Part shown: positions 25,377 through 38,421 of the stretch, in pieces
How the letters are laid out: the number at the start of each line of letters is the position of its first letter
Position numbering within the stretch: position 1 is the stretch's first letter
From: Sycobia sp. Sy_11
Lineage: Eukaryota > Arthropoda > Insecta > Hymenoptera > Epichrysomallidae
Direction: 5' to 3'
Assembly (NCBI GenBank): GCA_018907035.1
Contig: JACCIC010000189.1
Span: 355,001-419,000 of the forward strand
DNA length: 64,000 nucleotides
The notes under the pieces: generated by a model
Told to the model about the DNA's origin: nothing
Database searches by the model: none
The model's input: the letters and a program-made list of their open reading frames with translations, nothing else
Position numbers and translations under genes: made by a program

Positions 25377-27571
25377 CAAAAAATAACAGCAACAAAAAAT
25401 AACGACATCAAGCGGTCGGTATCGCTCCACTTTAGAAATACGGATGCACCTATGTATATATGCGTGAATGTGTGCGTGTGTGTGTGTGTCTCTCTCTCTC
25501 TCTCTCTTTCTCTATCCGTCACCCCGGATTGGACGGCTATTGCCTCCACGCGCTATAAATTTCCAAGAAATACGAAGCCCGTGTGCCCGTTATTTCGACA
25601 ACGCGCGCGGCCGAATTGACAAATAAAAATATTAAAAAAAAAAAAAAGTTTCCCCCCACCCTCCCAATCTGTTCGCCGCTGCGACGTTATAATTATTCAC
25701 GCACGTTTGGACGCGGCCCCGGATTCCAACTCCGCTTTCGCTATACGCGAATCGTGGGACTATCGGTATACGTACCTTATATCTTTATTTTAGACTGAGC
25801 GCGGATTTTACAGTTGGGATGGTGTATCGAATATTTCGTTAAAGACACAAATTATCGATGATTTCTTAATCGTTGAATTTAATAATTTTAGAACGTCGAT
25901 CGATGCAAATTCAGGTAAAACGATCGAATATTTGATCAGTGTACTCGGTATTCTTGAAACTCCGCATACAGCTGGATAGTCCAATGAATATACAAATGTT
26001 TGGATTGCCGAAAGAATTAATTTATAACGAGGAAGAGGATAATTAAATTTTTAAAATTTAATTAATCAAAGACTAAAGCAGAACGTCGCGAAATAATTGT
26101 ACATGTATCAAAAAACGAATTCGTGAAATTAAGTAAACGTTCGATTGAATTGCCGAACTACTCTACTTTTTGCAATTTACTCAAGATATCCAACTATTTG
26201 ATATAAATTTGGGTAATTAAAATTGTGAAAAAGATTATTTAAAACAGACAAGAGGCCCGTATACTAATACTTAAATTTAATAATATTTGATTCAATTTTA
26301 CTTATTCCGATCGATATTTTTTTCCCAATTATAATGATATTTCAGACTGGATGCTAAATCTGCCAGATTATTATATAAGAGTAATTCTACCTCGTATTCC
26401 ACGCTACTTCTTACCCGCGTCGTACTCTACAATCCATTTATTTACATTTTATTCACCGCGTATCGACAGATAACATATACATGCATCAGCCAATATATCT
26501 TTTCGGAGACACACATTTTTTTTCTCTTTGTTTTTTCATCTCGATAAGATAACGGGCGAGCGAGCCGCATGCAAGCGCGCCAAAATGAAAATATACGGCG
26601 CAAGCGATGAGCGTTGCCACTCAATTTCTCTTCATCTTTTTTTATCCCTCTTATGTCTCTCACTCTCTCTCTCTTACTCTCTCTCCCTCTCTCTCCCTTT
26701 CCGTTACAGCCTTTTTTCGCTCGAATCCGAGTGATAAAAAATTCGCGTTGGGAGCCTCTCTACACTTTGCCCCGGTGGGAGACGAACGGATCCGCGTCTC
26801 TGTAAATAAGAAGTAGAGGAAGAGGAAGAAGAGGAAGGAGAAAAAAAAACAACAAAAGAGGCAGCTCGCGAAAGAAATAGGAGAGGAATGCGACCGAGGC
26901 GAGTCGCTTAAGTATATTTTCCAATACAAGATAGGATGTATCGACAAATCGGGGCAGTTACTCACGCGCCCCGTTGGATCGGGAAATCTGCTCCTCTTCC
27001 CGCCCTCCTCCTGCCCCCTAAAAAGCGTAAGAAACCCCTTCCTATGGAGGAAGAGCGCAGCGCCGTCCCCCCCCCTCCCCACGTCCTCCTCCGCCGTTCC
27101 CAGGGCTTAAGCACCTCGTATATCGCAGCGGTGATTTGACGAGCGCGCCCGAGCGAACGGGACAATGAAAATAGAGAGAAAGCAGTGCGAGGGAGGAAGA
27201 GAGATAGAGTGAGACAGAGAGTGAGAGAGGGTGAGGACAAGAGCATCTGTCTGATGGATAAAGAGAAGGAGAGCGGCCGTGAGAGCGGTCGGGGGCCGGG
27301 TGGGGAAGGCGGTTAGATATATACCAGCTACGCGGTATATGAGGCCGGTGAGCCTTGCCAAAAAGCCGGCGGGAGAGATGGAGAAAAATGAGGCGGCGCC
27401 GCGAATGAAATGGAACCGTGCGGATGAGAGATGGGGGGGGGCGGGAGAGAACGGCGGGTGTTCGAAAAAAGAAAAGAAATGTAGAGAGAAAAAAACGTCA
27501 ACGTTCGAGCGCAGCCTGGAAGTGCCGCCAGTGCCAAGCAGAGTCGGAACGGTCTCGGGTTGTTAATGGTA

Positions 27572-27573
<2 letters not shown>

Positions 27574-27626
<53 letters not shown>

Positions 27627-27632
27627 ATATAT

Positions 27633-27684
<52 letters not shown>
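27574..27684. repeat. (TA)n-(GA)n compound microsatellite
   Basis: About 80 bases of TA with two TATTATA interruptions join directly to about 30 bases of GA. Confidence 0.95.
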
Positions 27685-27687
<3 letters not shown>

Positions 27688-28204
27688 GGTAATGTAAACA
27701 TTTATTATTTATGTTATTTACTGCAAGCAATTTCAATTCCGTCGAATCTTGAAATTCTGGAACACATATCGAACGCGTGTCTTTTAAAACGTCCCTCTCT
27801 CCGAGAGAAACTCGGACTACTCATAAAAGCGCAAGACGAAAGGGACTTTTGCCAGAAGAAAAAAAAAGAGAACGAAGAGGGGGGGGAGCGAAAGCGAGCG
27901 CGCCACAACGCATCGGTGGCTGGGGGGGGGGCGTGGGCGGGGAACGATTATACGGAGGAAGAATCGATATAATGCCGAAATTCGTTGAGTCGCGCGATTC
28001 GGCGCGCGCTCGCGCTGCCGTCGCGCGGGAAGTTCGCGCGCTCGGCAGTAATGCCGGGGGACGCTAATGAATTATGCAGCTACAAATTCGAGGGGTCGGC
28101 GGGAGAGGGATTGCGTGGGGGGGGGTGCAACGAACTACCTCACCCCCCGCGCATAAATTATTCATAAAATCCGAGTGATTTAAAACAATCGGTTATGGAA
28201 TTAT

Positions 28205-28205
<1 letters not shown>

Positions 28206-28246
<41 letters not shown>

Positions 28247-28250
28247 AGAG
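28206..28250. repeat. (GA)n microsatellite
   Basis: A GA array with one interruption near its end. Confidence 0.95.
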
Positions 28251-28935
28251 CGAGTTCTGTGTCTGGCCTCCACCCCCCCTCCCGAGTCGACTCCTTGGAA
28301 CTTTTTGCGCGGCGCATGAATATTAAATCGGGCTGCCGAAAACACAAGATATCCTACTTTCTCCGCGTACAATGGCACGCGGATTTTTTTTCTTCAGGTA
28401 CAGGCCGTATTTAATCATAAAGGAGGCTGTATCGCGCAAAAAATAAAAGAAATTAAAAAAAAATGTTTTTTATTATTACATAAAAAGTGAATAAAAAAGA
28501 CGTTTTTTATTTACAACATGGAACGTTAATTGTAATTCGTCAACGTTAAAAATTAGTTTATCATAGATATATCCCAGGCCACCGATGCATTTTCATTATA
28601 GTTGAAAATTGTATGCTTAACATTATTTGCAAATGCTTCATTCTTTAAACGAAGTTAAACTCTTTACTTACAAGTTCCATTTATATCTATTTCTCATTTT
28701 TATCATGTGCATTCAATTTTTCCTCTTTTTTTTTGGAAAGATGTATTTTTATAAATATTAATTTTTCGTATTGAATTTTATTTGTGAGTTTCTCGATTTC
28801 ATTTAATAATGTTTTTAATTAATTTCAATTTGCAATCGATATTGCAAAATTTGAAAAACACCCTCGTAATACACAATGAGCTATTCTCATTTGTACCTCT
28901 AGTTTATAAAGCTCGAACTTGTAATGACTTTTTCT

Positions 28936-28941
<6 letters not shown>

Positions 28942-28988
<47 letters not shown>
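28942..28988. repeat. (TA)n microsatellite
   Basis: An uninterrupted TA array. Confidence 0.95.
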
Positions 28989-28990
<2 letters not shown>

Positions 28991-29333
28991 CGTCCAAACT
29001 ATATCACTTCAGCCTCGTATTTCTGTCATTCGCGATGGGTGTAAAACTGTAGAAATCATGATATCTCAGTATTTCCAATCGACCGCTGAATTCTTTGCAT
29101 ATTTTATAGAACAGTGCACGGTATGGATTGTAAGGAGCAGTATCGTATGATTTTGATCCATCACCGAAATCCACGCTTATACTCTACACTGGTAGGAATT
29201 CATTAGTAAAAATTACAATAATGTTCAGTAATCCGATCACATCAAGTTAATAAATTAGCATACTCTTTATTAAATTTTATAAAGAAAGAGTGAAAGTTTA
29301 CTATGATTCTGTAAAACTGATGTAAATATATTC

Positions 29334-29336
<3 letters not shown>

Positions 29337-29380
<44 letters not shown>
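29337..29380. repeat. (TA)n microsatellite
   Basis: An uninterrupted TA array about 350 bases after the previous one. Confidence 0.95.
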
Positions 29381-29383
<3 letters not shown>

Positions 29384-29677
29384 TAATAATAAAATTAAAA
29401 AATAAAGTAAGCGTCGCGACATTCCTAGGATTTGTTCAATAGGAAAGTGGAAAACTCCAAACCCTCTGGGTGCGACTTATAATTATATACGTCTTCTGAA
29501 GCAGTAACTAAAATTTTAAATATGTGTATATATATATATATATCCCTTCGAGGTTTCTTGCGCCCTGCTCGTCGTATAAGCATGCGATAGTTAAACTCGG
29601 TGGAAGGAAGAAGGGGGGGGGGTTAAAGTCATTTGCCATTGTCTCGAGCTGCTCGAAACTTTCGCCCTTTTTACAAG

Positions 29678-29679
<2 letters not shown>

Positions 29680-29739
<60 letters not shown>
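29680..29739. repeat. (CT)n microsatellite
   Basis: About 60 bases, almost pure CT. It is the first of six purine/pyrimidine tracts in under 2 kb. Confidence 0.95.
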
Positions 29740-30428
29740 TTCTCTGCCTCCTCCTCGACTTTCTCGCTGACCCCGCCGCTACGACGCAATTACGACTCAT
29801 TCGACATGCAGCGGGTCAAACCCACGAGCCGCCCCAACTCGGACATCGTGGCGCGGATGTGGAGCGGCGAGGGGGAGAAGGGGGGAGCTGGTTGAGAACC
29901 AAAGCCCGAGCTTTTCAAAATACGCGCGACTTATCGTCCGCTTCCGTGTTGGTTAACGCGGCGCGCGCTGAGGGCCTCCCCGCGAGCGGAGCGGCTCTTA
30001 TCCTTTGCAATCGTAATGCGTGTATAAATCGCGTACGAGGAGGAAAAATAAAACATACACACACACGCAGGCGCGCAGAAGGTAACGTCAGTATGGAGCG
30101 GTCGGTTGGACGGGAGTGGGACGCGGTGGCGGGGGACGAAAACGCGCGGGAAACGCTAGAGCACGAACACGCGCGCGCGCGCCCACCCGGCATCGTAAAG
30201 TCAAGGCCTCGAGCCTGCATCAGCGAATCGGGAAGCTTGAGGGTAGGAGGGGCGACGGGGAGGGAAGGGGGTGGTTAGAGAGGGAGAGGCTGAGAGGCAG
30301 GGCGAGGGTGCTTCGATATCTGCTCGTAAATAAAAATGAATCGCCGTCGAGTTGCTGCAGCGTGAGCGATAGATCAAGCGGTCTCTATCTATCGCTTTCT
30401 TTCTCTTCCTCTTCCCTTCCTTCATTCC

Positions 30429-30429
<1 letters not shown>

Positions 30430-30476
<47 letters not shown>
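30430..30476. repeat. (CT)n microsatellite
   Basis: About 23 CT units. Confidence 0.95.
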
Positions 30477-30480
<4 letters not shown>

Positions 30481-30649
30481 GTCTCTGCCTCTCTCGTGTT
30501 CGATGCCGCGGAGAAAATAAAAGAGAATTATTGAAGAGGGAAATAAATCAGACCCTTTCCCCCATCCTCGCTCGCTCTCTTTATGCCGTACCTCTCCGCA
30601 ATACCTTCTATATAGAGTATAGGAATGAGAGCGTGAAAGATAGACAGAA

Positions 30650-30650
<1 letters not shown>

Positions 30651-30682
<32 letters not shown>

Positions 30683-30692
30683 GAGAGAGAGA
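30651..30692. repeat. (GA)n microsatellite
   Basis: GA units with one CG interruption. It is opposite in sense to the CT tracts on either side. Confidence 0.95.
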
Positions 30693-31070
30693 AAGGGAAA
30701 AAGAAAGGTATATGGCAAAGGACGCAGCGGAGGTCGATGGGGGGAGAGGGAAGGACCTCTTCGCGGTTGAAAATGAGCGCGATAAGGGAAACACGTGTTG
30801 AGCACGTTCTCCCTGGCCCGCGTCGCTTTTTCTTCTCGCTCGCCCCATCGCCTTCCCCCCTCGCGCTTCGAACCTTCCTTTAAATCGCATTCCCCTCGTC
30901 CCTCCCTCTCCAATCGTCCAACTTGGACTTTTACGTGGTTGCCGGCGACTCTGATATATATATACATCAGTTGCCCCGTTTGTATATGTGTATATCTGTT
31001 AAGGCAAGTGCATCGTCTCTATGCCCGTGTATGTATATCTGCGTTAGTAATACCTTTTATTCTCTCCGTT

Positions 31071-31073
<3 letters not shown>

Positions 31074-31120
<47 letters not shown>
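31074..31120. repeat. (CT)n microsatellite
   Basis: About 23 CT units. Confidence 0.95.
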
Positions 31121-31124
<4 letters not shown>

Positions 31125-31466
31125 GGATGCGATTGATGCAGGCTGCTCGAAACAAAATCTCGAGCACAATGGAGGAAGCGTGTAGGATCTGTGGATCGTA
31201 AAATGCAAAAATAGAATCGAGAGGGAGGGAGAGAGAGAGAGAGGGGGGGAAGAGAAAGAAGACGCTATATATATATCGGACCCTTCGATTGGAAGGGATT
31301 TCAAGATTTCAACACAACTTTTTTGTTTTTGCTTCGCCAAAGCCGTGTGTATACGTAAACGCAAAGCTGAATAGACCCTTTACGAGACTATTTAGAAACT
31401 TAAATCATAGTCATCGCAGAATTAATGAAAACTATTTCTATACAGCTTGTAAATCGTTTATTTCAC

Positions 31467-31470
<4 letters not shown>

Positions 31471-31507
<37 letters not shown>
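31471..31507. repeat. (CT)n microsatellite
   Basis: About 18 CT units. Confidence 0.95.
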
Positions 31508-31512
<5 letters not shown>

Positions 31513-32139
31513 ACCTCAATATTTGAAAAGATTGCTTTGTTCAAAAATTCATTTCATTCAACAAATTCGTTTCTTCTTTTTCCCCCTTTTATTTTTCATT
31601 CAATGTCTGAAAGCGGAAACTCTGTTAAATTAAACTAACGGCCGTAGCAACTGATTTCACTTTCGGCTGCTAGAAAACTTTCTTCGAAGTTTTATCGATA
31701 TCTGCCATCTAAAGTCTGGGGATGGGCGAGGGACGGCTTTATTACCCAAAGCGAATATTAATGACCCTCGCATACATTATATAATATAGGTATCAGTGTG
31801 AGAATCGACAATGTTTCTGAGTAAGTAGAAATATTCTTAAATTACTTAAAGAGTATTCATAAAATATAATTACAAATTCAAATGTAAAAAATCATAGAAG
31901 CAGTGAATATTTTACATTTATTTTTTTCCGTATTAATCGATTTTTCGAGCTATACTCACTTCCAAACATCAGAATTCCAAGATAGCCGATGGCAAATTAA
32001 AGTACATTAATCTCAAATCATAATCAACTATCATAATTGGGGTAAAAATAATGCCCCAATTATATATATGGGTTTATAACCAGGAATTTAATTGCTTGCT
32101 TCAATTCCAAATACCAAGTCGGAATTTCCGGTATCGATA

Positions 32140-32144
<5 letters not shown>

Positions 32145-32185
<41 letters not shown>

Positions 32186-32190
32186 TCGGT

Positions 32191-32240
<50 letters not shown>
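32145..32240. repeat. duplicated (TA)n microsatellite with its flank
   Basis: Two (TA)n tracts are each preceded by the same GGTATCGATAT flank (32130 and 32188). The repeat and its unique border were therefore copied together in tandem. Confidence 0.85.
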
Positions 32241-32242
<2 letters not shown>

Positions 32243-32418
32243 TTTTCTCGCATGCAAACTAGCTAATTTTCATTTTAACGATCTCTATCCAATTAAAAGT
32301 TCTCTCGAACGCCGCCATCCCTGCCCCATTCTCCCCCCCCCTCTCGAGATAAATAACGATTCGATTCGTAATTTATAAAACAAGAGCCTGCAATTGACGT
32401 GGGAATAATTTAGAGCGG

Positions 32419-32440
32419 TCTCTCTCTCTCTCTCTCTCTC
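32419..32440. repeat. (CT)n microsatellite
   Basis: About ten CT units. Confidence 0.9.
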
Positions 32441-34015
32441 ACTCGTTCTACGCGCTCTGCAAATATAATTCGGTATAATATAATTGGAAGAACCGATGGA
32501 TATCGCCGGCTGGCCGTCACTCACCGGCCAGCCTTGTGTAGAACGCGCTTCGCGTGTTGGGCTTCCTTTCCATTTTTACAGTTCTATCCACGCTGCTCGC
32601 CGTTAATTATTCAAAAGAAATAAAAAGAAAGTACAAACAAAAACAAAATAAGAAAAGTATTACAACGCTACAGTTGAAAACTTAAATTTGCCGATTACTT
32701 GCTGGAGCGTTCCACACTCAGATCGCTAAACCGATAAAATTTCCTTCGAGTCTGCTGAAATGAGCAAAGATTAATCCCTGGTTTAAATGTGCTTTATCGT
32801 TTTATCGCTTAATGCAAAATCGACGGACCCTTGAATTTGACATCTTCATTCGCTAATAGCTCTCTGAAACGTAAGCAACGTACAATAAAGTCGCTTAAGT
32901 GTACGAGAAACTTTTTCTCCAATTCCTCCTGCCCCTCACGCATCATACGTAGATTATATCCTGGCACACGATCGCTGTATAATCGCTGAGAGGAAAAAGC
33001 AGCGTTTTCCAGGATCGCTCCGTCCGCTCTCCCTCTTTTTCTTTTTCGAAGTCCTTCCCTCGTTCGTATCTACCCCCCCCCCTCAACGAAAGTGGATAGA
33101 GACGCCTAAAAGGGGGAGGATGGGCAACGGAGTATAGGGGTGGGGAGAATCTGGCCCTCCCCTCGCTCATATACCGGACACGCAAATCCGCCCCCTTCCC
33201 GCCGGTCGAGGGAGTCCAACGCAGCAGTCGCGAATCGTCCTCTCATTTGATGAAGGGCGGGGAGGGCAGAAGATTAGAGGCCATCGGGACAACGAAGGAC
33301 CGGCAGGAGTAGGGGCAGGGTCGTCGTACGATCGACTGTCGCTATACGTAGATAAATAGGCCAACGGGTATGCCAGGACGGACGCGCTTAATTGGCCGAT
33401 CCGGTAGATCCGGGATAACGGGAGGTGGGCGGGAGAGCGTAAAACGGAAAAAAAGCACACCAGCGTAATCGTAATTCGATATCAGCTCGCAGCCGGGAGA
33501 GGAATGAGTCGGGGGAGAGATGGAGTGGGGAGACAGATTCATTTTTTTTGCCCCGCGCGCTCGCGAACCCGTTCGATTCCCAATGTTTTTACCGCTACCC
33601 CGCATCTAGCGGGGACTTTAGGAGCTCAGGTGGACGATGAGCGAGGGGGCGAGGAGGGGATGGTGAGGCAGAGCCCCAAGATAAGTGTCGCAAAATCTCC
33701 GTTGCAAATCTCCTCGAACGATCCGGGGGCATTAGATTTCTCTAGACCGGCTAGGACCGATAAAAACGATCGGTCCGCGATAAAAAAAAAAAGCAAGTGG
33801 AACAATTACTTTTTCATTCGAATACTTCTCCTCCGCGGTCTGTTCTCATCCTACAATGCTTTATTGTGTCGTTCGTCATCGTTGCGGGGATCGCGATCCA
33901 TATCCTTTCTTCCGTCTCCCCGCCGCCCCCATATCCCCCTAGTAGCTGCTGGAAAGAAAATCCCCAATTGCATGGTATGGGGAACGATTCTCCCCCCTGC
34001 CTCTACTATACATAG

Positions 34016-34101
34016 TGGGGATGGCTGTACGTTCACGTGCAGCGGCGCGAAATTCTCCGCCAAGGGAATATTCGAGTACGAGGACGAGACGTGTGCATCG
34101 G
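34016..34101 (+). CDS. possible single coding exon, cysteine-containing, unassigned
   Basis: An 86-base block lies between a usable acceptor (CTCTACTATACATAG) and a good donor (G|GTAAGG). Read in phase it encodes GDGCTFTC, then SGAKFSAKGIF, then EYEDETCAS, using GC-ending codons typical of real genes. Three cysteines spaced through a short acidic segment suggest a small secreted disulfide domain, but I do not recognise the family; a VWC-like module was considered and the spacing does not fit well. No partner exon was found. It may be chance open sequence in a GC-rich block. Confidence 0.25.
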
Positions 34102-34259
34102 GTAAGGACGAGGGAGGGGGATGGTAACGTTACCGATGACGTAATATATACCGCGGTGTACACGTTCGCCGTTTATACGCGGGGTCCGCGTATACGTAAA
34201 ATAGGGTTCATACGCAATGTCTCGTCATTAGTGGGCAATTATTATCCGCACTATGTGTC

Positions 34260-34261
<2 letters not shown>

Positions 34262-34294
<33 letters not shown>
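34262..34294. repeat. (GT)n microsatellite
   Basis: About 16 GT units followed by alternating CG. A related CA-rich tract lies at 34588-34626. Confidence 0.95.
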
Positions 34295-34297
<3 letters not shown>

Positions 34298-35277
34298 CGC
34301 GCGCGCATCCGTGTATATATGTAAGACCTGTATTTATCTCGTACTGTTATGCTCGATGTTCGATGGGTAATGGGAGAGAGGGTGGGGCGAGGTCGAGGCG
34401 TGGGGCTGATTATAGACATAAAGCACACGTGGATACCATGCACCTCGGGCAATTAGCTCAAGATATTGTACCATGTATCATACAGGTGCATGAATGTATT
34501 CGCGATGCTACGATTATTATTGCGCTGACGGATAAGCTGGGGCGCGTGGTCGTCGGCGAGGGTCATAGTTGCTCTATTTGATCGAATACACACACGCACA
34601 CACACACGCGCGCGCACACACACACATAATGTATCTTTTTAAGGCTTCGTTCGCTCATTATCATGCAGAAATAGAGAATGGACAATATACAGACGAGAAT
34701 TTACTCGGTGGTAAGTTCTGCTAATACTAGTCAGTAAATATAGATGAGTATATTTAAAATATATATAGATTTTACGCATTTTCGTAAAACCGTGATCTCG
34801 AGTTCGACTGTTTATCTTTTGTTGCACCGCGTGGCTTCAATACCGACGACCTTTATTTCGTCTAGCTTGGACAACTTGGGTCACTTTGCAAAACCAGTAA
34901 TGAGATATTCCTACGTATCGATATCCAAAGTAATCGGCTATTAGAATTATCTCAATCATGTAACTATACGTCGTCTATTATCTGCTGACTACTCTCCGCC
35001 ACGGCCTCTGGGACACCCGATGCCTTTCGAATAGACACACATCCGCTTATCGCGGTGAAATCTCCTTTGCGCCGTCTCTCGCTCGTGACACCCAACCCCT
35101 CCCCCCTCGCGATAGCGACGCATTGACGGCACGAAGTTCGCGCTTCTCCTCGCCCGTGGAGCAGAGCGCGGGACGCATAACAACCAACTTCCCGTAAAAT
35201 ATCGCCGCAGTGGCACTAACTCGCTCATGCTGATGCCGCTGCAGTGCACAAAGTACACGGGGGAATGGAGGTGGGTT

Positions 35278-35280
<3 letters not shown>

Positions 35281-35331
<51 letters not shown>
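35281..35331. repeat. (GA)n microsatellite
   Basis: About 25 uninterrupted GA units. Confidence 0.95.
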
Positions 35332-35334
<3 letters not shown>

Positions 35335-35828
35335 GAGGGAGAAGCGCACGAGCGTGGAGACGAGACAGAGGTCGAGAGACAGTGAGTTAGTTTAAAGCGA
35401 TGAATGTGCAAGCAGCGGGAAAACCGCGACGCTCTTCGACGCCCGCCCGGACGCCGCTGCCGTCGCCATCTCAGCGCCACGACGTCTTCAACCTTTCGTT
35501 ATTAATGCCCGCTGAGCTCGATAATTTTACGAGCGCGCGCGAAGACACGGCGGCGTGGCCCTCGCGTTTTATTCACCCCCATCCCTCCTGCCTGCCGCCT
35601 CACCCCGTCATGACGTGTCACCAAGGATGATTCAGGTTTCGGAGCGAACGATCGAGAAAAAATGCAGCCTGCGAAATACAAGGTAAATAAGCAATGTCCA
35701 CGTTATAATCAATATAATATAAAGTTCCTGATTTTTCTTTCGTTCTTCGAATGTCAATATGTGATAAAAAACTAACCATAAAGAATATACCGACTAAATA
35801 TTGTCGGACGACGACGGCTGAATAGTTT

Positions 35829-35868
35829 TAAATTAGTAATTTATATAGAAATTTAAATTACTAATTTA
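35829..35868. repeat. perfect 15-bp inverted repeat, 10-base loop
   Basis: TAAATTAGTAATTTA at 35829-35843 is followed by its exact reverse complement at 35854-35868. It lies in an AT-rich segment. It could be a short hairpin, a MITE remnant or chance. Confidence 0.8.
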
Positions 35869-36898
35869 TAGTTTATGAAATAGGTTTATATATGTCATTA
35901 TAAATATGTTATGTATATAATACTTGGAAATTTCATTATTATGCAATTGTAAATTTAATACGTCATTACATTTGTAATTCTAAATAAAATATAAACAAAA
36001 ATTACTGCTGGGATGAAACTATTTTCTATTTGAAAACCATTCAAGTATTGTTCTATTTATTCTTTATCCTTCATTATTAAAGCATGCGCTGCTATGACCA
36101 TAAAGCATCCATAATGAATCAACTTTCTTTAATAATATTTATTTGTAATGCATTTACATTGATCAGTGTGCAAATTTAATACAACTTCAACGAAATCTGC
36201 GGAATTTCATAAAAGTCTAATACACTTCAAGAATGGAGACTTCCCAGTATTATTTCCTCGTTATCTTCTATTATCATAATCTTAATAGAGCCTAAAGATA
36301 ACCTGTGTCGTATGTCCAAGATGCAGCTGCTATATATATATTAAAGAATCGCTGTAGTTTGCTTCACCCTCCCCCCCCGCTCTCCGTGGTTATATAAAGT
36401 TCGACGAAAGTTTCGATTTTACGAGTCTACTATTATATACAAGAATGCAGTCGGGAAAAGTTTGTGAAGTACTCGAGGGTATTAAAAATTATGTAGGTTT
36501 ATTTCAAATTCCAATGTGACCCGGGTCGTTCGTCCTCAGCTATCCCAGTTTCCTCACGGCTCTTTTATATATTACATGTGGACGTATTTTTCGGGATTAC
36601 AAAAAATGAGACGATCGTGGATTTTGCGAAAACTCGCGCCCACCTCCGTTCTCCGCAGTTGCGCGCGATCTCGCTCGGAGATTATTCGGCGTAATTGCGC
36701 GAAGATCGGGTAAAGGGCATAGGGGCCGGGATTGGGGGAATATGCAGGAGATAACGAAGAAATTCGATTACGATTTACAACGCTCGTCATCTTCAACGGA
36801 GCGTCGAGCATTCGAGCCATCGTTAAAGAGAACCGCGAGGTATTATAATTACCATCCAGGCGGTTTAACGGAGTTCCATCCAAACTATACACGTGCTT

Positions 36899-36906
<8 letters not shown>

Positions 36907-36950
<44 letters not shown>
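36907..36950. repeat. (TA)n microsatellite
   Basis: An uninterrupted TA array; a shorter one lies at 37125-37148. Confidence 0.95.
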
Positions 36951-36952
<2 letters not shown>

Positions 36953-37937
36953 TACTTGCCTTTACGTTAAACGCTCGAAGACGTTATGAATATAACGTAG
37001 CGCAGGAGTGAGCGAGCGCCACGCAAGAGTCGATTCGGTGAACAGGAGGTAGGCGCCCTCGTCCTCCGCGCGTCTTAATCACACGCGGTTATTCAACTTC
37101 TGCATACGAGCTTGCGCTCCTGCATATATATATATATATATATATATACACGCGCCGCGTAATTGTTCGGAGTAACTCGTCGTTTACTTTTGCGCGTGAG
37201 CGGCGCGCGAGGATTGTTCACCGATGTAATGCAATTAGCACTCTGTGCCTCTGTGAATAATTTCGGTCGAAGGGAAAATGACTCTTCTTCTGTTTTTTTT
37301 TTTTTTTTTTTTATTTTTAAATTCCAGCAATCGACGAATAAATGAGAAATTAATGTACAGAGTTTCAGTTCTGAATATTGAGACAATAATAAAATTTTAC
37401 CGCGTACAATTGACAGGACTGAGTGCATGGCAATCAGACATTAGATTGACAAAAATATAATATTTCCGTGAAATAAGATTATAAGTAGAATTAAGTTACT
37501 ATGATAAAGTATCAAAGGTAGAGAATGCTAAGTTAAGAAATTACACTACTCACGGTTATAAATGTTTGCAATTTTCACCATTTTGCCATCGAACTATGCA
37601 GGATCTTGGAATTTCTTTAAAAATTATGGGAAACACCTCAACTTTTACTTGTTAATAGATCGTGTATAGATCAATGAGAGATTATTTCGAGAAGCTCAAA
37701 TAGATACACACCCATGTAAAGACTTCGACCAAAAGGCGTTTGGTTTAAGGCTGTGAACGCGGTTTTGATTTATCGCTTAAAATTCGCTTTGCCGATTTCT
37801 TTAGTTTTAAACTGTTGTTCTCACTCCATATAGTTGCTCTTTTAGATTTGAATTTAGATTATGAGTGCCCACTATTCTATAGACCGGCTATAACTACCAA
37901 CAGAGTCACCTTTTCAATCGTTTTGGAGGGCATCAAG

Positions 37938-37980
37938 CATTTCCACCAGAATTCTCATTCATTTCACCAAAATTCCCATT
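37938..37980. repeat. diverged 22-bp tandem duplication
   Basis: CATTTCCACCAGAATTCT at 37938 is echoed as CATTTCACCAAAATTCC at 37960. The copies differ by a few bases, so the duplication is not recent. It lies beyond the C-terminal side of the piggyBac relic. Confidence 0.6.
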
Positions 37981-38046
37981 AAAGTACCTGTTTTGAAGAA
38001 TTGTAATTAATGCAAACTTATTTATTCTGGAAAATAAGTTGTATAG

Positions 38047-38052
<6 letters not shown>

Positions 38053-38095
<43 letters not shown>
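38053..38095. repeat. (TA)n microsatellite
   Basis: A TA array about 330 bases past the recognisable end of the piggyBac relic. Confidence 0.95.
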
Positions 38096-38097
<2 letters not shown>

Positions 38098-38421
38098 CAG
38101 TATATGAAAATTACGGTTTGTAGATGTTGTATATGTATATAATTCATAAATATAAACATTTCAAAAAGTATTGTTTCAGACGTAAAGAAGAGATATTTTA
38201 ACCTTTATAGGGTCGTGATTTTTAAGAATTGGTAGATTTTTTTTATCTTTATAGAAAAATATTCTGAGATCTCTAAGTTACAGCCAATCCAAAGTCAAAT
38301 ATTATCAGCTTAATCCATGAGAGGATATGGTGTCAGAGGGTCTAGGATAGTAATGCATTGGTTATGTTTTTATGTATTTTTATATTCTATGAATTTGTTT
38401 TTTTTATTTTATTTTATTTCA

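Larger units (their letters stand above)
20280..29500. other. intergenic; microsatellite-dense, no gene seen
   Basis: GC-rich microsatellite-bearing segments at about 20,500-21,180, 22,050-23,630, 24,360-25,750 and 26,650-28,380 alternate with AT-rich ones. The longest open frame (22,820-23,635) is arginine/glycine-rich translation of CpG-rich DNA with an antisense frame also open. It is not counted as a gene. Confidence 0.5.
31640..34000. other. intergenic; no gene seen
   Basis: AT-rich to about 32,900, then GC-rich. Open frames in the GC-rich part overlap on both strands and none was recognised. Confidence 0.55.
34110..38420. other. intergenic; no gene seen
   Basis: GC-mixed to about 35,640, then AT-rich. 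A plus-strand frame ending at 34,581 has a coding-like C-terminal part (VDTMHLGQLAQDIVPC), but its N-terminal part is repeat-derived. The rest of the piggyBac transposase would be expected at about 37,600-38,420 on the minus strand and was not recognised. Confidence 0.5.

Noticed and set aside
33545..33580. GTTCGATTCCC resembling a tRNA T-arm
   Set aside because: No A-box or cloverleaf upstream at the required distance.
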